NCBI GenBank assembly: GCA_031459855.1
Contig: JAVKHP010000001.1
Coordinates: 2,501,906 to 2,565,905, forward strand
DNA length: 64,000 nt
DNA from: Armatimonadota bacterium
GTDB taxonomy: Bacteria > Sysuimicrobiota > Sysuimicrobiia > Sysuimicrobiales > Humicultoraceae
Reading direction: 5' to 3'
Part shown: one piece after another, positions 48,785 to 57,710 of the stretch
How positions within the stretch are numbered: the stretch's first letter is position 1
Layout: each line of letters opens with the position of its first letter
The notes under the pieces: model-generated
Database searches by the model: none
What the model saw: the letters and a program-made list of their open reading frames with translations, nothing else
What the model was told of the DNA's origin: nothing
Translations under genes and position numbers: made by a program

Positions 48785-50029
48785 ATGGACGACCTGTGGG
48801 ACCCCGCAGAGGCCTGGCCGGCGGCGACCCGACGGCGGTGGCAGGACCAGCGGCTGCGCGACGTCGTGGGCGCTGCCCTGCCCCATGCCCCGGCCCTCGG
48901 CGAGGCGCTCGCCGCAGCTGGCGTCGAGGTCGCCGACCTCTCGCTGGACGCCCTGCCTGCCCTCCCTGTGCTGCGCAAGGACGACCTGCCCGCGCTCCAG
49001 CGGCAGCGTCCGCCGTTTGGTGGCTGGGTGGGCGTACCTCTGGCGACCCTGGGACGCATCTACCGGTCGCCGGGGCCGATCCTGGACCCTGAGGGCGCCG
49101 AGCGCGACTACTGGCGCTTTGCGCCGGCGCTCTTTGCGGCGGGGTTTCGGGCTGGCGACGTGGTGCTGAACACCCTGGCCTACCACATGACGCCCGCCGG
49201 GCTGATGCTCGACGGGGCGTTGCGCGTGCTGGGCTGTCCGGTGATCCCCGCGGGTCCCGGCAACACCGAGGCACAGGTGGCCCTGCTGGCCGACGTGGGC
49301 GCCACCGGCTACGTCGGCACCCCCAGTTTCCTGGCGACGCTGCTGGATGCGGCCGCGGCGGCCGGGCGCGGCGTCCGCCTGCGGCGCGCGTTCGTGATCG
49401 CCGAGATGCTCCCCGAGAGCCTGCGCCGACGGCTGCACACAGCCCACGGCGTGGAGGTCAGCCAGGGCTACGGTACCGCCGACGTGGGGTCCATCGCCTA
49501 CGAGTGCTCACGCCACGACGGCATGCACGTCTGGCACGAGCTGATCGTGGAGCTCCTGGATCCGCAGACACGCGCGCCGGTGCCGCCCGGCGTGCCCGGG
49601 GAAGTGGTGGTGACGGCGCTGAACCCCGTCTACCCGCTGCTGCGGCTCGCCACCGGCGACCTGGCCGTGATGGCCGAGGGATCGTGCCCCTGCGGCCGCA
49701 CCGCCCCGCGCATCGCGCGGATCCTGGGCCGCGTGGGCGACGCGGTGAAGGTCCGCGGCATGTTCGTGCACCCCGCAGAGGTAGCCCGGGTGATGGCCCG
49801 CTTTCCGGAAGTCGTGCGCTACCAGGTGGTGGTCTCACGGGTGGGCCACCAGGACGTGATGCGCGTGCGCGTCGAGCCGCGCCCCGATGCCGGCGTCCAC
49901 GGGCTCGAGGACCGGCTGCGGCAGGCGATCGCGGAGGCGGTGCGGCTGCGGTGTGAGATCGACCTGCTCCCGCCCGGGACGCTGCCGGCGGAGGCCCGGC
50001 CGATCGTGGACGAGCGCCGCTGGGAGTGA
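48785..50029 (+). CDS. PaaK-like phenylacetate-CoA ligase family protein with altered P-loop
   Basis: The 414-residue protein follows the PaaK fold: GDVVLNTLAYHMTPAGLM, VIPAGPGNTEAQVALL, GTPSFLATLL, SQGYGTADVG, the TGD motif (LATGDLAVM) and RILGRVGDAVKVRGMFVHP are all present. The ATP-binding loop, normally SSGTTGKP, instead reads RSPGPILDPEG (about residues 98-108), so nucleotide binding may differ. A strong GGGAGGG lies upstream of the ATG. Divergent from the LIV-ligase operon, it may add a second CoA-ligase activity for the imported acid or a related one. Confidence 0.85.
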   Translation: MDDLWDPAEAWPAATRRRWQDQRLRDVVGAALPHAPALGEALAAAGVEVADLSLDALPALPVLRKDDLPALQRQRPPFGGWVGVPLATLGRIYRSPGPILDPEGAERDYWRFAPALFAAGFRAGDVVLNTLAYHMTPAGLMLDGALRVLGCPVIPAGPGNTEAQVALLADVGATGYVGTPSFLATLLDAAAAAGRGVRLRRAFVIAEMLPESLRRRLHTAHGVEVSQGYGTADVGSIAYECSRHDGMHVWHELIVELLDPQTRAPVPPGVPGEVVVTALNPVYPLLRLATGDLAVMAEGSCPCGRTAPRIARILGRVGDAVKVRGMFVHPAEVARVMARFPEVVRYQVVVSRVGHQDVMRVRVEPRPDAGVHGLEDRLRQAIAEAVRLRCEIDLLPPGTLPAEARPIVDERRWE

Positions 50030-50061
50030 TCGACACACGGCGCCATCGCGTCTGGTTCGCG

Positions 50062-50090
50062 TTGACACCCCCAGGTGCCCGTGTTAGATT
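50062..50090 (+). promoter_or_regulatory. Sigma70-type promoter of the lysA operon
   Basis: TTGACA (50062-50067) is a perfect -35. After 17 bases comes TAGATT (50085-50090) preceded by TGT, an extended -10. Transcription should start near 50097, leaving a leader of about 25 bases, too short for a lysine riboswitch. Confidence 0.75.
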
Positions 50091-50123
50091 GGCACCGATC
50101 TTGCAGGCAGGTCGGTGCGCGCG

Positions 50124-51488
50124 ATGTCGACTGCGTCGGATGCGGCCATGACGACGCCCGCCCGCCACGGCTTCGAGGTCGACAGCCGGGGTCACCTCGT
50201 CATCGGCGGGGTCGACGCCGCCGACCTCGCTGCGCAGTTCGGCACGCCGCTGCACGTGATCGACGAAGGCCGCGTGCGGGCCAACTGCCGCACCTACGTC
50301 CAGACCCTGCGGGCGTCCTACCCGGGCCCGGGCCGCGTGCTGTACGCCAGCAAGGCGCTGTGCACCATCGCGTCCTGCCAGGTGGTCTCCGACGAGGGGT
50401 TGGGCCTGGACGTGGTCAGCATGGGCGAGATCCACACCGCCCGGCTGGCCGGCGTGCCGGCCGAGGCGCTGGTCTTCCACGGAAGCAACAAGACCGCCGA
50501 GGAGCTCGCGTACGCGCTGGACGTGGGCGTGGGGCGCATCGTGGTGGACAACGACCACGAGCTGCGCACCCTCGACCGGCTGGCCCGTGAGCGCGGGCAG
50601 GTGGCCGAGATCCTGCTGCGCGTGACGCCGGGCATCGAGCCACACACGCACAGGGCGATCCAGACCGGCGGGGTCGACTCGAAGTTCGGGTTCGGGTTGC
50701 TCGGGGGGGAAGCCGCACGGGCCGTGCGTTGGGCGCTTGGCGCCCGTGGCCTGCGGCTGCGCGGCCTGCACTCGCACATCGGCTCCCAGATCCTCGAGCT
50801 CGAGCCCTTCCTGGAGGCCGCGCGCGCCGTCGTCGCGTTCGCCGCCCAGATGCAAGAGGCCGGCTTGCAGCTGGACGAGCTCAACCTCGGCGGGGGGCTT
50901 GGGATCCGCTACGTGGCCGAGCAAACCCCACCCGACCGCGCCGTCTTCGTGCGCACGCTGGCCGCCACCGTGCAGGACCTGCTGCACCAGCACCGCCTGC
51001 CCCTGCCCACGCTGATGCTGGAGCCCGGTCGCTCCATCGTGGGCGATGCGGGGGTGACGCTGTACACGGCCGGGGCCATCAAGACGATCCCGGGTGTCCG
51101 CACCTACGTGTCCGTCGACGGCGGCATGTACGAGAACCCCCGGCCGGCGCTCTACGGGGCCAGGTACGAAGCGGTCGTGGCCACCCGCGCCGATGCCCCG
51201 TCGACCCGGACAGTGGCGCTGGCAGGGCGCTGCTGCGAGTCGGGCGACGTGCTGATCTGGGACGCCGCCTTGCCCGAAGTGCGCGAGGGCGACCTGATCG
51301 CCGTCTTCGCCACCGGCGCGTACACCTACGCCATGGCCGGCAACTACAACCGGTACCCGCGGCCCGCGGTGGTCTTCGTCCGTGACGGCCAGGCCCAACT
51401 CGCCGTGGCCCGCGAGACGCTGGACGACCTGGTGCGGCTCGACCGACCGCTGCGCGCCCGCGTGTCGGACCCGGCCGGCCCGCGCTGA
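50124..51488 (+). CDS. lysA: Diaminopimelate decarboxylase
   Basis: The 454-residue PLP enzyme decarboxylates meso-diaminopimelate to lysine. PLP Lys is in LYASKALCT, and HSHIGSQI, EPGRSIVGDAG, CESGDVL and the C-terminal YTYAMAGNYNRYPRP are family motifs. The start could be GTG 50115, ATG 50124 or ATG 50148; 50124 is placed about seven bases after AGGTCGG. It begins a long operon with M50 protease, scpA, scpB, dacA, a methyltransferase, cmk and plsC. Its stop overlaps the next start by one base (TGATG). Confidence 0.95.
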   Translation: MSTASDAAMTTPARHGFEVDSRGHLVIGGVDAADLAAQFGTPLHVIDEGRVRANCRTYVQTLRASYPGPGRVLYASKALCTIASCQVVSDEGLGLDVVSMGEIHTARLAGVPAEALVFHGSNKTAEELAYALDVGVGRIVVDNDHELRTLDRLARERGQVAEILLRVTPGIEPHTHRAIQTGGVDSKFGFGLLGGEAARAVRWALGARGLRLRGLHSHIGSQILELEPFLEAARAVVAFAAQMQEAGLQLDELNLGGGLGIRYVAEQTPPDRAVFVRTLAATVQDLLHQHRLPLPTLMLEPGRSIVGDAGVTLYTAGAIKTIPGVRTYVSVDGGMYENPRPALYGARYEAVVATRADAPSTRTVALAGRCCESGDVLIWDAALPEVREGDLIAVFATGAYTYAMAGNYNRYPRPAVVFVRDGQAQLAVARETLDDLVRLDRPLRARVSDPAGPR

Positions 51489-52102
51489 TGCTGGGCCTGG
51501 AGCTCCCCGCGCTCGTCTTCCGCCTGGTCGCGCTGCTGGTCGCCGCCACCGTCCACGAGTTCGCCCACGCCTGGATGGCGGACCGGCTCGGCGACCCCAC
51601 GCCCCGCCTGCGTGGCCGCCTGTCGCTGAACCCGCTGGTCCACCTGGACCTGGTCGGGTCGCTGTTGTTGCTGCTCGTCGGGTTCGGCTGGGCCAAGCCC
51701 GTCGAGGTCAACCCGCGGAACTTCACGCGCTGGCGGCAGGGCATGATGCTCGTGGCGGCCGCCGGGCCGCTGGCGAACGTCACGCTGTTGTTCCTGCTGG
51801 GCCTGGTGGTCCAGGGCGGGGTGGTGGCCGATGGCCTGCTGGGGCGCCTGGTCTTCACGATCATGGTGATCAACGCCGTGCTGGCGGTGTTCAACCTGCT
51901 GCCGATCCCGCCGCTGGACGGCTCGCGGATCCTGGCCGGCTTGCTGCCGCCCCGCCAGGCCCTCGCCTACGACCGGCTGCAGCCCTACGGTCCGCTGGTG
52001 CTGCTGGTGGTGCTCGTGCTCCCGGGCAACCTCGTCGGGCGGGTGCTGTGGCCGCCCACGCAGTGGCTCGTGCGCGCGGCGCTAGGCGGAGGGTTCTTCT
52101 GA
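51488..52102 (+). CDS. Site-2-type membrane metalloprotease (peptidase M50)
   Basis: The 204-residue membrane protein carries the zinc motif HEFAHAW (about residues 23-29) in its first helix and NLLPIPPLDGSRIL in a later one, the signature of minimal M50 proteases of the YwhC/YdhC-like rhomboid-free type. Five or six hydrophobic segments are visible, with no PDZ domain. Between lysA and scpA it occupies the same spot as in many Bacillota-like genomes. Substrates are unknown. Confidence 0.92.
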   Translation: MLGLELPALVFRLVALLVAATVHEFAHAWMADRLGDPTPRLRGRLSLNPLVHLDLVGSLLLLLVGFGWAKPVEVNPRNFTRWRQGMMLVAAAGPLANVTLLFLLGLVVQGGVVADGLLGRLVFTIMVINAVLAVFNLLPIPPLDGSRILAGLLPPRQALAYDRLQPYGPLVLLVVLVLPGNLVGRVLWPPTQWLVRAALGGGFF

Positions 52103-52917
52103 TGCGTGACGTCCCGACGCCTCCCGGCATGGCGGCGCAGGGCGGGGCCCAGCCCTCAGATGCGGATCGGGATGGCGGTCTGTTCGGGCGCAGCGCGGCT
52201 GCGGCCTACACCGTCAAGGTCCCGGGGTTCGAAGGGCCGCTGGACCTGTTGCTGACCCTTGCGCACCGCGGTGACGTCGACCTGTCGGCGATCCCGCTGG
52301 CCGACCTCGCCCGGGACCTCCTGGAGCGCACGAAGCGCCGGCTCGACCTGCCGGAGGCCACCGAGGCCCTGTGGATGCTGGCGGCCCTGGTCGAGATGAA
52401 GGCCAAGCTGCTGCTGCCCAAGCCGCCGCCTGCAGAGCCGCTGCCGGAGCCGGAGCCGGAGACGACGGACCTCGCCGCGCAGCTGGAAGGGCAGCTGGCG
52501 GAGTACCGGGCGTTCCGCGAGGCGGCCGAGGCGCTGCGGGCGCTGGAAGAGGTGCAGCAGCGCATCTTCCTGCGTCCACCGCAGGATCCGGACCCTGCGG
52601 ACCTGCCGCTGATCGGGTTGAGCCTGGACGACCTCTTCCAGGCGTTTGCGGCGGTCCTGGAACGCGCCCGCCGCAACCGGGCAGCCGAGATCTCGGCCGA
52701 GCCCATCCGGGTCGTCGACCGGATGGCGGCGATCCTGCAGGCGGTGCGCCGGGCGCCCGAGGGCATCACCTTCGACGAGTTGTTCCCCGAGCAGGTGACG
52801 ACGGTCATGATCGTGGTGACCTTCCTGGCCCTGCTGGAACTGATCAAGGACCGCAAGGTGCAGGCCGAGCAGGACGGGCCGCTGGCCCCGATCCGCCTGC
52901 GGGCGGTGGCGGCATGA
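52102..52917 (+). CDS. scpA: Segregation and condensation protein ScpA
   Basis: The 271-residue kleisin bridges the SMC heads in the chromosome condensin. The N-terminal domain has VKVPGFEGPLDLLLTLAHRGDVDL around residues 36-60, the middle is charged and coiled, and the C-terminal winged helix contains ITFDELFPEQ and FLALLELIKDRKV. The first 33 residues are a Gly/Asp-rich extension; an internal ATG at 52129 would shorten it. It overlaps scpB by ATGA. Confidence 0.94.
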   Translation: MRDVPTPPGMAAQGGAQPSDADRDGGLFGRSAAAAYTVKVPGFEGPLDLLLTLAHRGDVDLSAIPLADLARDLLERTKRRLDLPEATEALWMLAALVEMKAKLLLPKPPPAEPLPEPEPETTDLAAQLEGQLAEYRAFREAAEALRALEEVQQRIFLRPPQDPDPADLPLIGLSLDDLFQAFAAVLERARRNRAAEISAEPIRVVDRMAAILQAVRRAPEGITFDELFPEQVTTVMIVVTFLALLELIKDRKVQAEQDGPLAPIRLRAVAA

Positions 52918-53504
52918 TCGACGCCGGCACGCCGGTGAGCATCGCCCTCGAGGACGCCCCAGGCGAGACGCCCCTCGTCCGGCTGGCCGCCGCAGTGGAG
53001 AGCGTCCTCTTCGTCGCCGGCGGGCCGGTGCCGACGCGCCGGCTGGCCGAGGTGACCGGGGCGCATCCCGAGGAGGTCGAACGCGCCATTGCCGTCCTAC
53101 AGACGCGCCTGGCGGACAGCGGGCTGCTGGTCCAGGCGGTGGCCGGAGGGTACCAGCTGGGCACGCGTCCGGAGCATGCGGAGGTCGTCCGGCGCTTCCT
53201 CCAGACCGAGCACCGCGAGCGGCTGTCCAAGGGGGCGCTGGAGGTCCTGGCCATCATCGCCTACCGCCAGCCGTGCACGCGTGGGGACATCGAGCAGATC
53301 CGTGGCGCGCGCAGCGACTGGCACATCGAGCGTCTGCTGGAACGGCAGTTGATCCGTGAGGTCGGGCGGCGCGAGGCACCCGGCCGCCCGGTGTTGTTTG
53401 GCACCACGGACCTGTTCCTGCGGTACTTTGGCCTGCGGGACCTGCGTGATCTGCCCCCACTGGGCGAGCGCGGCGTCCACGCGCTGCTCGACACCCTGGG
53501 CTGA
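52914..53504 (+). CDS. scpB: Segregation and condensation protein ScpB
   Basis: The 196-residue protein is the tandem winged-helix partner of ScpA in the SMC-ScpAB complex. VESVLFVAGGPVPTRRLAEV, LSKGALEVLAIIAYRQPCTRGDIE and LFGTTDLFLRYFGL, given here by their core residues, are hallmarks. The start is fixed by the ATGA overlap with scpA; the stop overlaps dacA by one base. The cluster order lysA-M50-scpA-scpB-dacA is well conserved in several phyla. Confidence 0.96.
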   Translation: MIDAGTPVSIALEDAPGETPLVRLAAAVESVLFVAGGPVPTRRLAEVTGAHPEEVERAIAVLQTRLADSGLLVQAVAGGYQLGTRPEHAEVVRRFLQTEHRERLSKGALEVLAIIAYRQPCTRGDIEQIRGARSDWHIERLLERQLIREVGRREAPGRPVLFGTTDLFLRYFGLRDLRDLPPLGERGVHALLDTLG

Positions 53505-54616
53505 TGCGGCTGCGGTGGTTGGTGGCCCTGGGCGCCTGCGTCGCCATGCTCGGCGGCGCCGCAGCAGTGACGGACCCGGCCCGGGCAGGGGTGGCCCGCG
53601 GCAGCGCTGCAGCGGTGGCAGGCGCGCCACCGGCGGTGGACGCCGCAGCCGCGGTGCTCATGGACGTGCGCACGGGCCGGGTGCTCTACGCGCTCGAGCC
53701 ACACCGCCGTCTGGCCCCGGCGTCCACCACGAAGATCCTCACGGCGATCCTGGTACTGGAGCGGCTGTCGCTGTCGGCGCCGGTGACGATCAGCGCGCGC
53801 GCGGCGACACAACGTGATGGTGCTGCCATCGGTCTGGCCCCCGGCGAGCAGTGGACCGTGGACGAGCTGCTGCACGTCATGCTGCTGAAGTCGGCGAACG
53901 ACGCCGCGGTGGCCCTGGCCGAGGCCGCTGCGGGCAGCGTGGAGCAGTTCGTGAGCCTCATGAACACCAGGGCACGCCACCTGGGCGCCCGCAACAGCCA
54001 GTTCGTCACCCCCCATGGCCTCGACCGCCCCGACCACTACAGCACGGCCTACGACCTGGCCGTGATTGCTCGCTACGGGCTGCACCACCCGGTGTTCGCC
54101 GCGCTGGTCCGTACCCGGGCGTGGGTCCTGCAGCGGCCCGGCCGCGAGCCCCAGGAGGTGGTCACGACCAATCGCTTCCTCGCGCGCTACGAGGGTGCGG
54201 ACGGCGTCAAGACCGGCTGGACCGCGCGCTCCGGTCCGTGTTTGGTGGCCTCGGCCACGCGCGGTGGATGGCAGCTGCTGGCCGTGGTGCTCAACAGCCC
54301 CGAGGTGGTCTCGGCAGCCGAGCGCCTGTTGGACTACGGCTTCGTGCGGTTCGAGCCGGTGCGGGTGGCCGCGGCCGGCCAGCGCCTCGCTACGGTCGTC
54401 GTGGGGCGCCGGGGCGCACGGGTCGAGGCCGTGCTGGCCGCCGACCTCTACGCGGTGGTCCCACGGGGGACGCCGGTGGCGTCGCGCGTCGTCCTGCGCC
54501 AGCCGCTGAGCGCGCCTGTGTCCGCCGGCGCAGTGGTTGGCCAGGTGGAAGCAGTGGCCGGCGGCACGGTGGTGGCGCGGGCGCCGCTGGTGGCCGCGCG
54601 GGGCGTACCCCGGTAG
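53504..54616 (+). CDS. dacA: D-alanyl-D-alanine carboxypeptidase (DacA family)
   Basis: The 370-residue low-molecular-mass penicillin-binding protein trims the terminal D-Ala of peptidoglycan stems. It has a signal peptide (about 1-28), then the catalytic set Ser74-x-x-Lys77 (PASTTKIL), Ser130-Ala-Asn132 (KSANDAAVAL) and Lys236-Thr-Gly (GVKTGWT). A C-terminal beta domain follows (about 285-370). No C-terminal amphipathic anchor is obvious, so attachment is uncertain. It is coupled to scpB. Confidence 0.94.
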   Translation: MRLRWLVALGACVAMLGGAAAVTDPARAGVARGSAAAVAGAPPAVDAAAAVLMDVRTGRVLYALEPHRRLAPASTTKILTAILVLERLSLSAPVTISARAATQRDGAAIGLAPGEQWTVDELLHVMLLKSANDAAVALAEAAAGSVEQFVSLMNTRARHLGARNSQFVTPHGLDRPDHYSTAYDLAVIARYGLHHPVFAALVRTRAWVLQRPGREPQEVVTTNRFLARYEGADGVKTGWTARSGPCLVASATRGGWQLLAVVLNSPEVVSAAERLLDYGFVRFEPVRVAAAGQRLATVVVGRRGARVEAVLAADLYAVVPRGTPVASRVVLRQPLSAPVSAGAVVGQVEAVAGGTVVARAPLVAARGVPR

Positions 54617-54708
54617 CGTGCCCCGGTAGGGTGGAGGCGGGGTGCCAGCGTGTGACGTCGGGCAACGTGGCGACGTGCTCGGCGGTGTGTGCGACGGGCT
54701 GAGCGCCG

Positions 54709-55311
54709 GTGGAGGCCGAACGGCGCACGTGGGAGGCCCGCTACCGCAGCGGAGAACGGCCGCACGACGGCCCGCCGTCTGCGGTGCTCGTCCGCTGGGC
54801 GGCGCAGCTGCGGCCAGGACGCGCACTGGACGTCGCCACGGGGTTGGGCCGCAACGCGCTCTTCCTTGCCCGGCGCGGGTGGCGCGTGGACGCGATCGAC
54901 ATCTCGCCGACGGCCATCCGCGAGGCCGCCCGCCGGGCCCGCGCGCAGAAGGTGCGGGTCCGGTGGCTCGTCGCGGATCTCGACCGCTACAGGTTGCCGC
55001 GGGCACGGTACGATCTGGTCGTCAACACGTTCTTCCTCAAGCGCCGGCTGTTCCCCCACCTCATGGCGGCGGTGCGTCCCGGCGGGCTGCTGGTAGTGGA
55101 AACCCACCTAGCGAGCCCGCGGCCGTCGGCCGACCTCTGGGCCACGCGGCGTGCCCATCGCTTGCGGCCCGGCGAGTTGCGCCGGCGTCTTCGGGCGTGG
55201 GAGGTCCTCGAGCTCGCGGAGGGCTACTTCACAGACGGCGGGCAGGGCCGCTGGCTGGGGCGCATCGTGGCGCGCCGGCCGGCGGCGCGCGTGCGGCGGA
55301 GGCGCCCGTGA
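54709..55311 (+). CDS. SAM-dependent class I methyltransferase
   Basis: The 200-residue protein has a Rossmann SAM-binding domain: LDVATGLGRNALFLARRGW (motif I), VDAIDISPTAI (motif II) and ADLDRYRLP. It resembles the TehB/tellurite-resistance-type branch, and the substrate is unknown. In comparable gene clusters this place is often taken by a pseudouridine synthase, so this may be a lineage-specific replacement. GTG 54709 is the likely start. The last bases overlap cmk as GTGA. Confidence 0.8.
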   Translation: MEAERRTWEARYRSGERPHDGPPSAVLVRWAAQLRPGRALDVATGLGRNALFLARRGWRVDAIDISPTAIREAARRARAQKVRVRWLVADLDRYRLPRARYDLVVNTFFLKRRLFPHLMAAVRPGGLLVVETHLASPRPSADLWATRRAHRLRPGELRRRLRAWEVLELAEGYFTDGGQGRWLGRIVARRPAARVRRRRP

Positions 55312-55991
55312 CGCGGCGTCTGCCGGTGGTGGCCATCGACGGCCGCAGCGCCTCGGGCAAGTCGACGGTGGCCCGCGCCGTGGCGGCCCGCCTGGGCTTC
55401 CGCCACGTGGACACCGGGGCCATGTACCGTGCGGTGGCCCTGGCCGCCCTGCGCCGCGGCGTCCCGCTGGACGACCCCGGCGCCCTTGCGGCGCTGGCGG
55501 CGTCGCTGGTGATCGACCTGCGCGCAGACCCCGCCGGATCTCGCGTCCTCATCGACGGGGAAGACGTGACCGAGGCGATCCGAACGCCCGAGGTGAGCGA
55601 GGCCGCCTCTGTGGTCAGCGCGGTGGCGGACGTGCGCGCGGCGCTCGTGCCGCGGCAGCGGCAGCTGGGCGCCGGTGGGGGCGTGGTGGTGGAGGGGCGC
55701 GATATCGGCACCGTCGTCTTCCCCGATGCGGAGGTCAAGGTCTTCCTCGACGCCTCGCTGGAGGAACGCGCCCGCCGCCGCCACGCAGAACTCGCCGCCA
55801 GGGGCCTGCGCGTCGATCTCGACGCCGTGCGCCGCCAGCAGGCCGAGCGCGACCGACGCGACGAGACCCGCACGGTCTCCCCGCTGCGGCCGGCCGCGGA
55901 CGCCGTGGTCATCGACACCACCGGCCGTCCATCCCACGAGGTCGTCGAGCAGGTCCTCCGGCTCGTGCGGGAGCGTACCGGTGTGGTATAG
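55308..55991 (+). CDS. cmk: Cytidylate kinase
   Basis: The 227-residue enzyme phosphorylates CMP and dCMP. P-loop GRSASGKST is near residues 11-19, and HVDTGAMYRAVALAAL, VVEGRDIGTVVFPDA and DRRDETRTVSPL are family motifs. The GTG start at 55308 overlaps the methyltransferase stop. The stop lies inside the plsC start region, an 11-base overlap. The cmk-plsC pairing is common in bacteria. Confidence 0.96.
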   Translation: MTRRLPVVAIDGRSASGKSTVARAVAARLGFRHVDTGAMYRAVALAALRRGVPLDDPGALAALAASLVIDLRADPAGSRVLIDGEDVTEAIRTPEVSEAASVVSAVADVRAALVPRQRQLGAGGGVVVEGRDIGTVVFPDAEVKVFLDASLEERARRRHAELAARGLRVDLDAVRRQQAERDRRDETRTVSPLRPAADAVVIDTTGRPSHEVVEQVLRLVRERTGVV

Positions 55992-56646
55992 CTTCTGGAA
56001 GCGGTTCTTCCTGCTCTGGTTGCGGGTGCAGTGCCGCTTCCGCGTGGACGGCGCGCACCACGAGCCCGCCTCCGGTCCTGTCCTGGTCGTGGCGAACCAC
56101 ACCAGCGCCGCCGACCCGGTGCTGGTCGCGATCGCCCTGCGCCGTCGTGTGATCACCATGGGGAAAGAAGAGCTGTTCCGGGTGCCCGTGCTCGGCTGGT
56201 GGTTGCGCTCGCTGGGCGGGTTCCCGGTGCGGCGGGGCGAGCCCGACCGTCGCGCCCTGCAGGTCGCCGCCCTGGAACTGGCGCGCGGTGGCGTGGTGGT
56301 GATCTTCCCCGAGGGGACGCGCAGCGTCGACGGGCGCCTCCAGCCCGCCGAGCCCGGCGCCGCACTGCTGGCGCTCCGCACCGGTGCGCCGGTGCTGCCG
56401 GTGGCCGTGGTGGGCGCGCACCGAATGCTGCCCAAGGGCGCACGGCTCCCGCGTCCATACCCGATCGTCGTGCGCCTCGGGCCGCCCCTGTACCCGCCCC
56501 GCCTGGACGGCCGCATCGCCCGCGACGTGCTGGACGCCTGGGGCCAGCGGTTCATCGACGCACTGGCCGCGCTGCTGCCGGCCGACCAGCAACCCGCCCG
56601 CGGCGCTACGGCGCCAGCACCGTCAGGGCCCGCGGCACCACGCTGA
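55981..56646 (+). CDS. plsC: 1-acyl-sn-glycerol-3-phosphate acyltransferase
   Basis: The 221-residue membrane-associated enzyme adds the second acyl chain to make phosphatidic acid. The acyltransferase motifs are NHTSAADP (HxxxxD, about residues 39-46), GGFPVRRG and FPEGTRS. An N-terminal hydrophobic segment (FWKRFFLLWLRV) attaches it to the membrane. GTG 55981 is used. The 3' end overlaps the convergent lipid-kinase gene by 41 bases. Confidence 0.93.
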   Translation: MWYSFWKRFFLLWLRVQCRFRVDGAHHEPASGPVLVVANHTSAADPVLVAIALRRRVITMGKEELFRVPVLGWWLRSLGGFPVRRGEPDRRALQVAALELARGGVVVIFPEGTRSVDGRLQPAEPGAALLALRTGAPVLPVAVVGAHRMLPKGARLPRPYPIVVRLGPPLYPPRLDGRIARDVLDAWGQRFIDALAALLPADQQPARGATAPAPSGPAAPR

Positions 56647-57472
56647 ACGTCGCCGGCAGGCGACCGACGAGTTCCCCGTCGGCCTGAATGGCCAGGGGGC
56701 CGCCCCGGACGCGGATCACACGCGCGCGTACCTGGCGCACCTTGGCGTGGTGGACGTGCCGGCCGGAAAACACCTTCGGCAGTACGGCCAGGGTCTCGAG
56801 CCGGCCCAGCGGGCCAGCCACGACCGCGTCGAGCACGCCGTCGTCGGGCCGCGCGCCGGGCACGAGCCACATGCCGCCGGCGTTCCAGGCCGTGTTGCCC
56901 ACCGCCAGCAGGAAGATGCGCTCACGCGTGGACGCCCCGTCCACCTCCAGGTCGACCTCGGCGGGCGTGTAGGTGGCCAGCGTCGTCAGAATGCCCGCGA
57001 CGTACATCACCGTGCCGCCGACGAGTTTGGGCCAGCGGTTCACGCGGGCCGCGACCTCGCCGTCGAATCCCACGCCGGCGATCGTCACGAAGTACCGGTC
57101 GTTCACCCGGCCCACGTCGACCTGGCGCAGGCCGCAGCCCGGCAGCGCCCTGGCCGCCGCCAGCGCGTCGCGCGGCAGCCCGATGGCGCGGGCGAAGTCG
57201 CAGCCCGTTCCCACGGGGACGATGCCCAGCGGGCCGCCCCGGCCCGTCGCCAGCAAGCCGTTGACCACCTCGTGGGCCGTGCCGTCGCCGCCGACGGCCA
57301 CCACCAGGTCCGCACGCGCCGTCCGCGCCACCTCCAGGGCGTGTCCGCGCCGCTCCGTCATGGTGGCCGCAATCGACCAGCCGGCCTGTTCCAGCACCGA
57401 ACGCACCTGGGGCCAGATGCGGGCGCCGCGGCCCCATCCGGCTTGCGGGTTGACGATGGCGCAGACGCGCAC
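56606..57472 (-). CDS. Diacylglycerol/sphingosine kinase-like lipid kinase
   Basis: The 288-residue protein is of the DAGK catalytic family (DgkB/YegS type) and phosphorylates a lipid such as diacylglycerol. It begins CAIVNPQAGWGRG, has the ATP motif VVAVGGDGTAHEVVNGLL and IVPVGTGCDFARAIGLP, where the usual GTxND is GTGCD. ITIAGVGFDGEV-like and LLAVGNTAWNAGGM segments follow. A perfect GGAGGT six bases before GTG 57472 decides the start. Next to plsC it fits phospholipid recycling. Confidence 0.9.
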   Translation of the reverse strand: MRVCAIVNPQAGWGRGARIWPQVRSVLEQAGWSIAATMTERRGHALEVARTARADLVVAVGGDGTAHEVVNGLLATGRGGPLGIVPVGTGCDFARAIGLPRDALAAARALPGCGLRQVDVGRVNDRYFVTIAGVGFDGEVAARVNRWPKLVGGTVMYVAGILTTLATYTPAEVDLEVDGASTRERIFLLAVGNTAWNAGGMWLVPGARPDDGVLDAVVAGPLGRLETLAVLPKVFSGRHVHHAKVRQVRARVIRVRGGPLAIQADGELVGRLPATFSVVPRALTVLAP

Positions 57473-57710
57473 GCACGGACCTCCAGCCGTTGGGTTCCTC
57501 CGACACCTACGGGGTGCGCGCCGCGACTCCTCCTGCGTGTTATGGAGCGTACGCGCGGGGGTCCTCGTGTGGGCCTGGCCTGGGTGCTGCCGTGACGACC
57601 TGCTGCGCACACCGCACGACGCTTTTCGCCCCGGCTTCGGCGGTACTGGTAGCTGCTGAGGCCCGCCGGCAGGAGTCGTGCGGTGTTGTCGCGGACTCTA
57701 CAGCGGGCCC

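Noticed and set aside
50062-50124. A lysine riboswitch before lysA
   Set aside because: The promoter sits so close that the leader is only about 25 bases long, far too short for the L-box.
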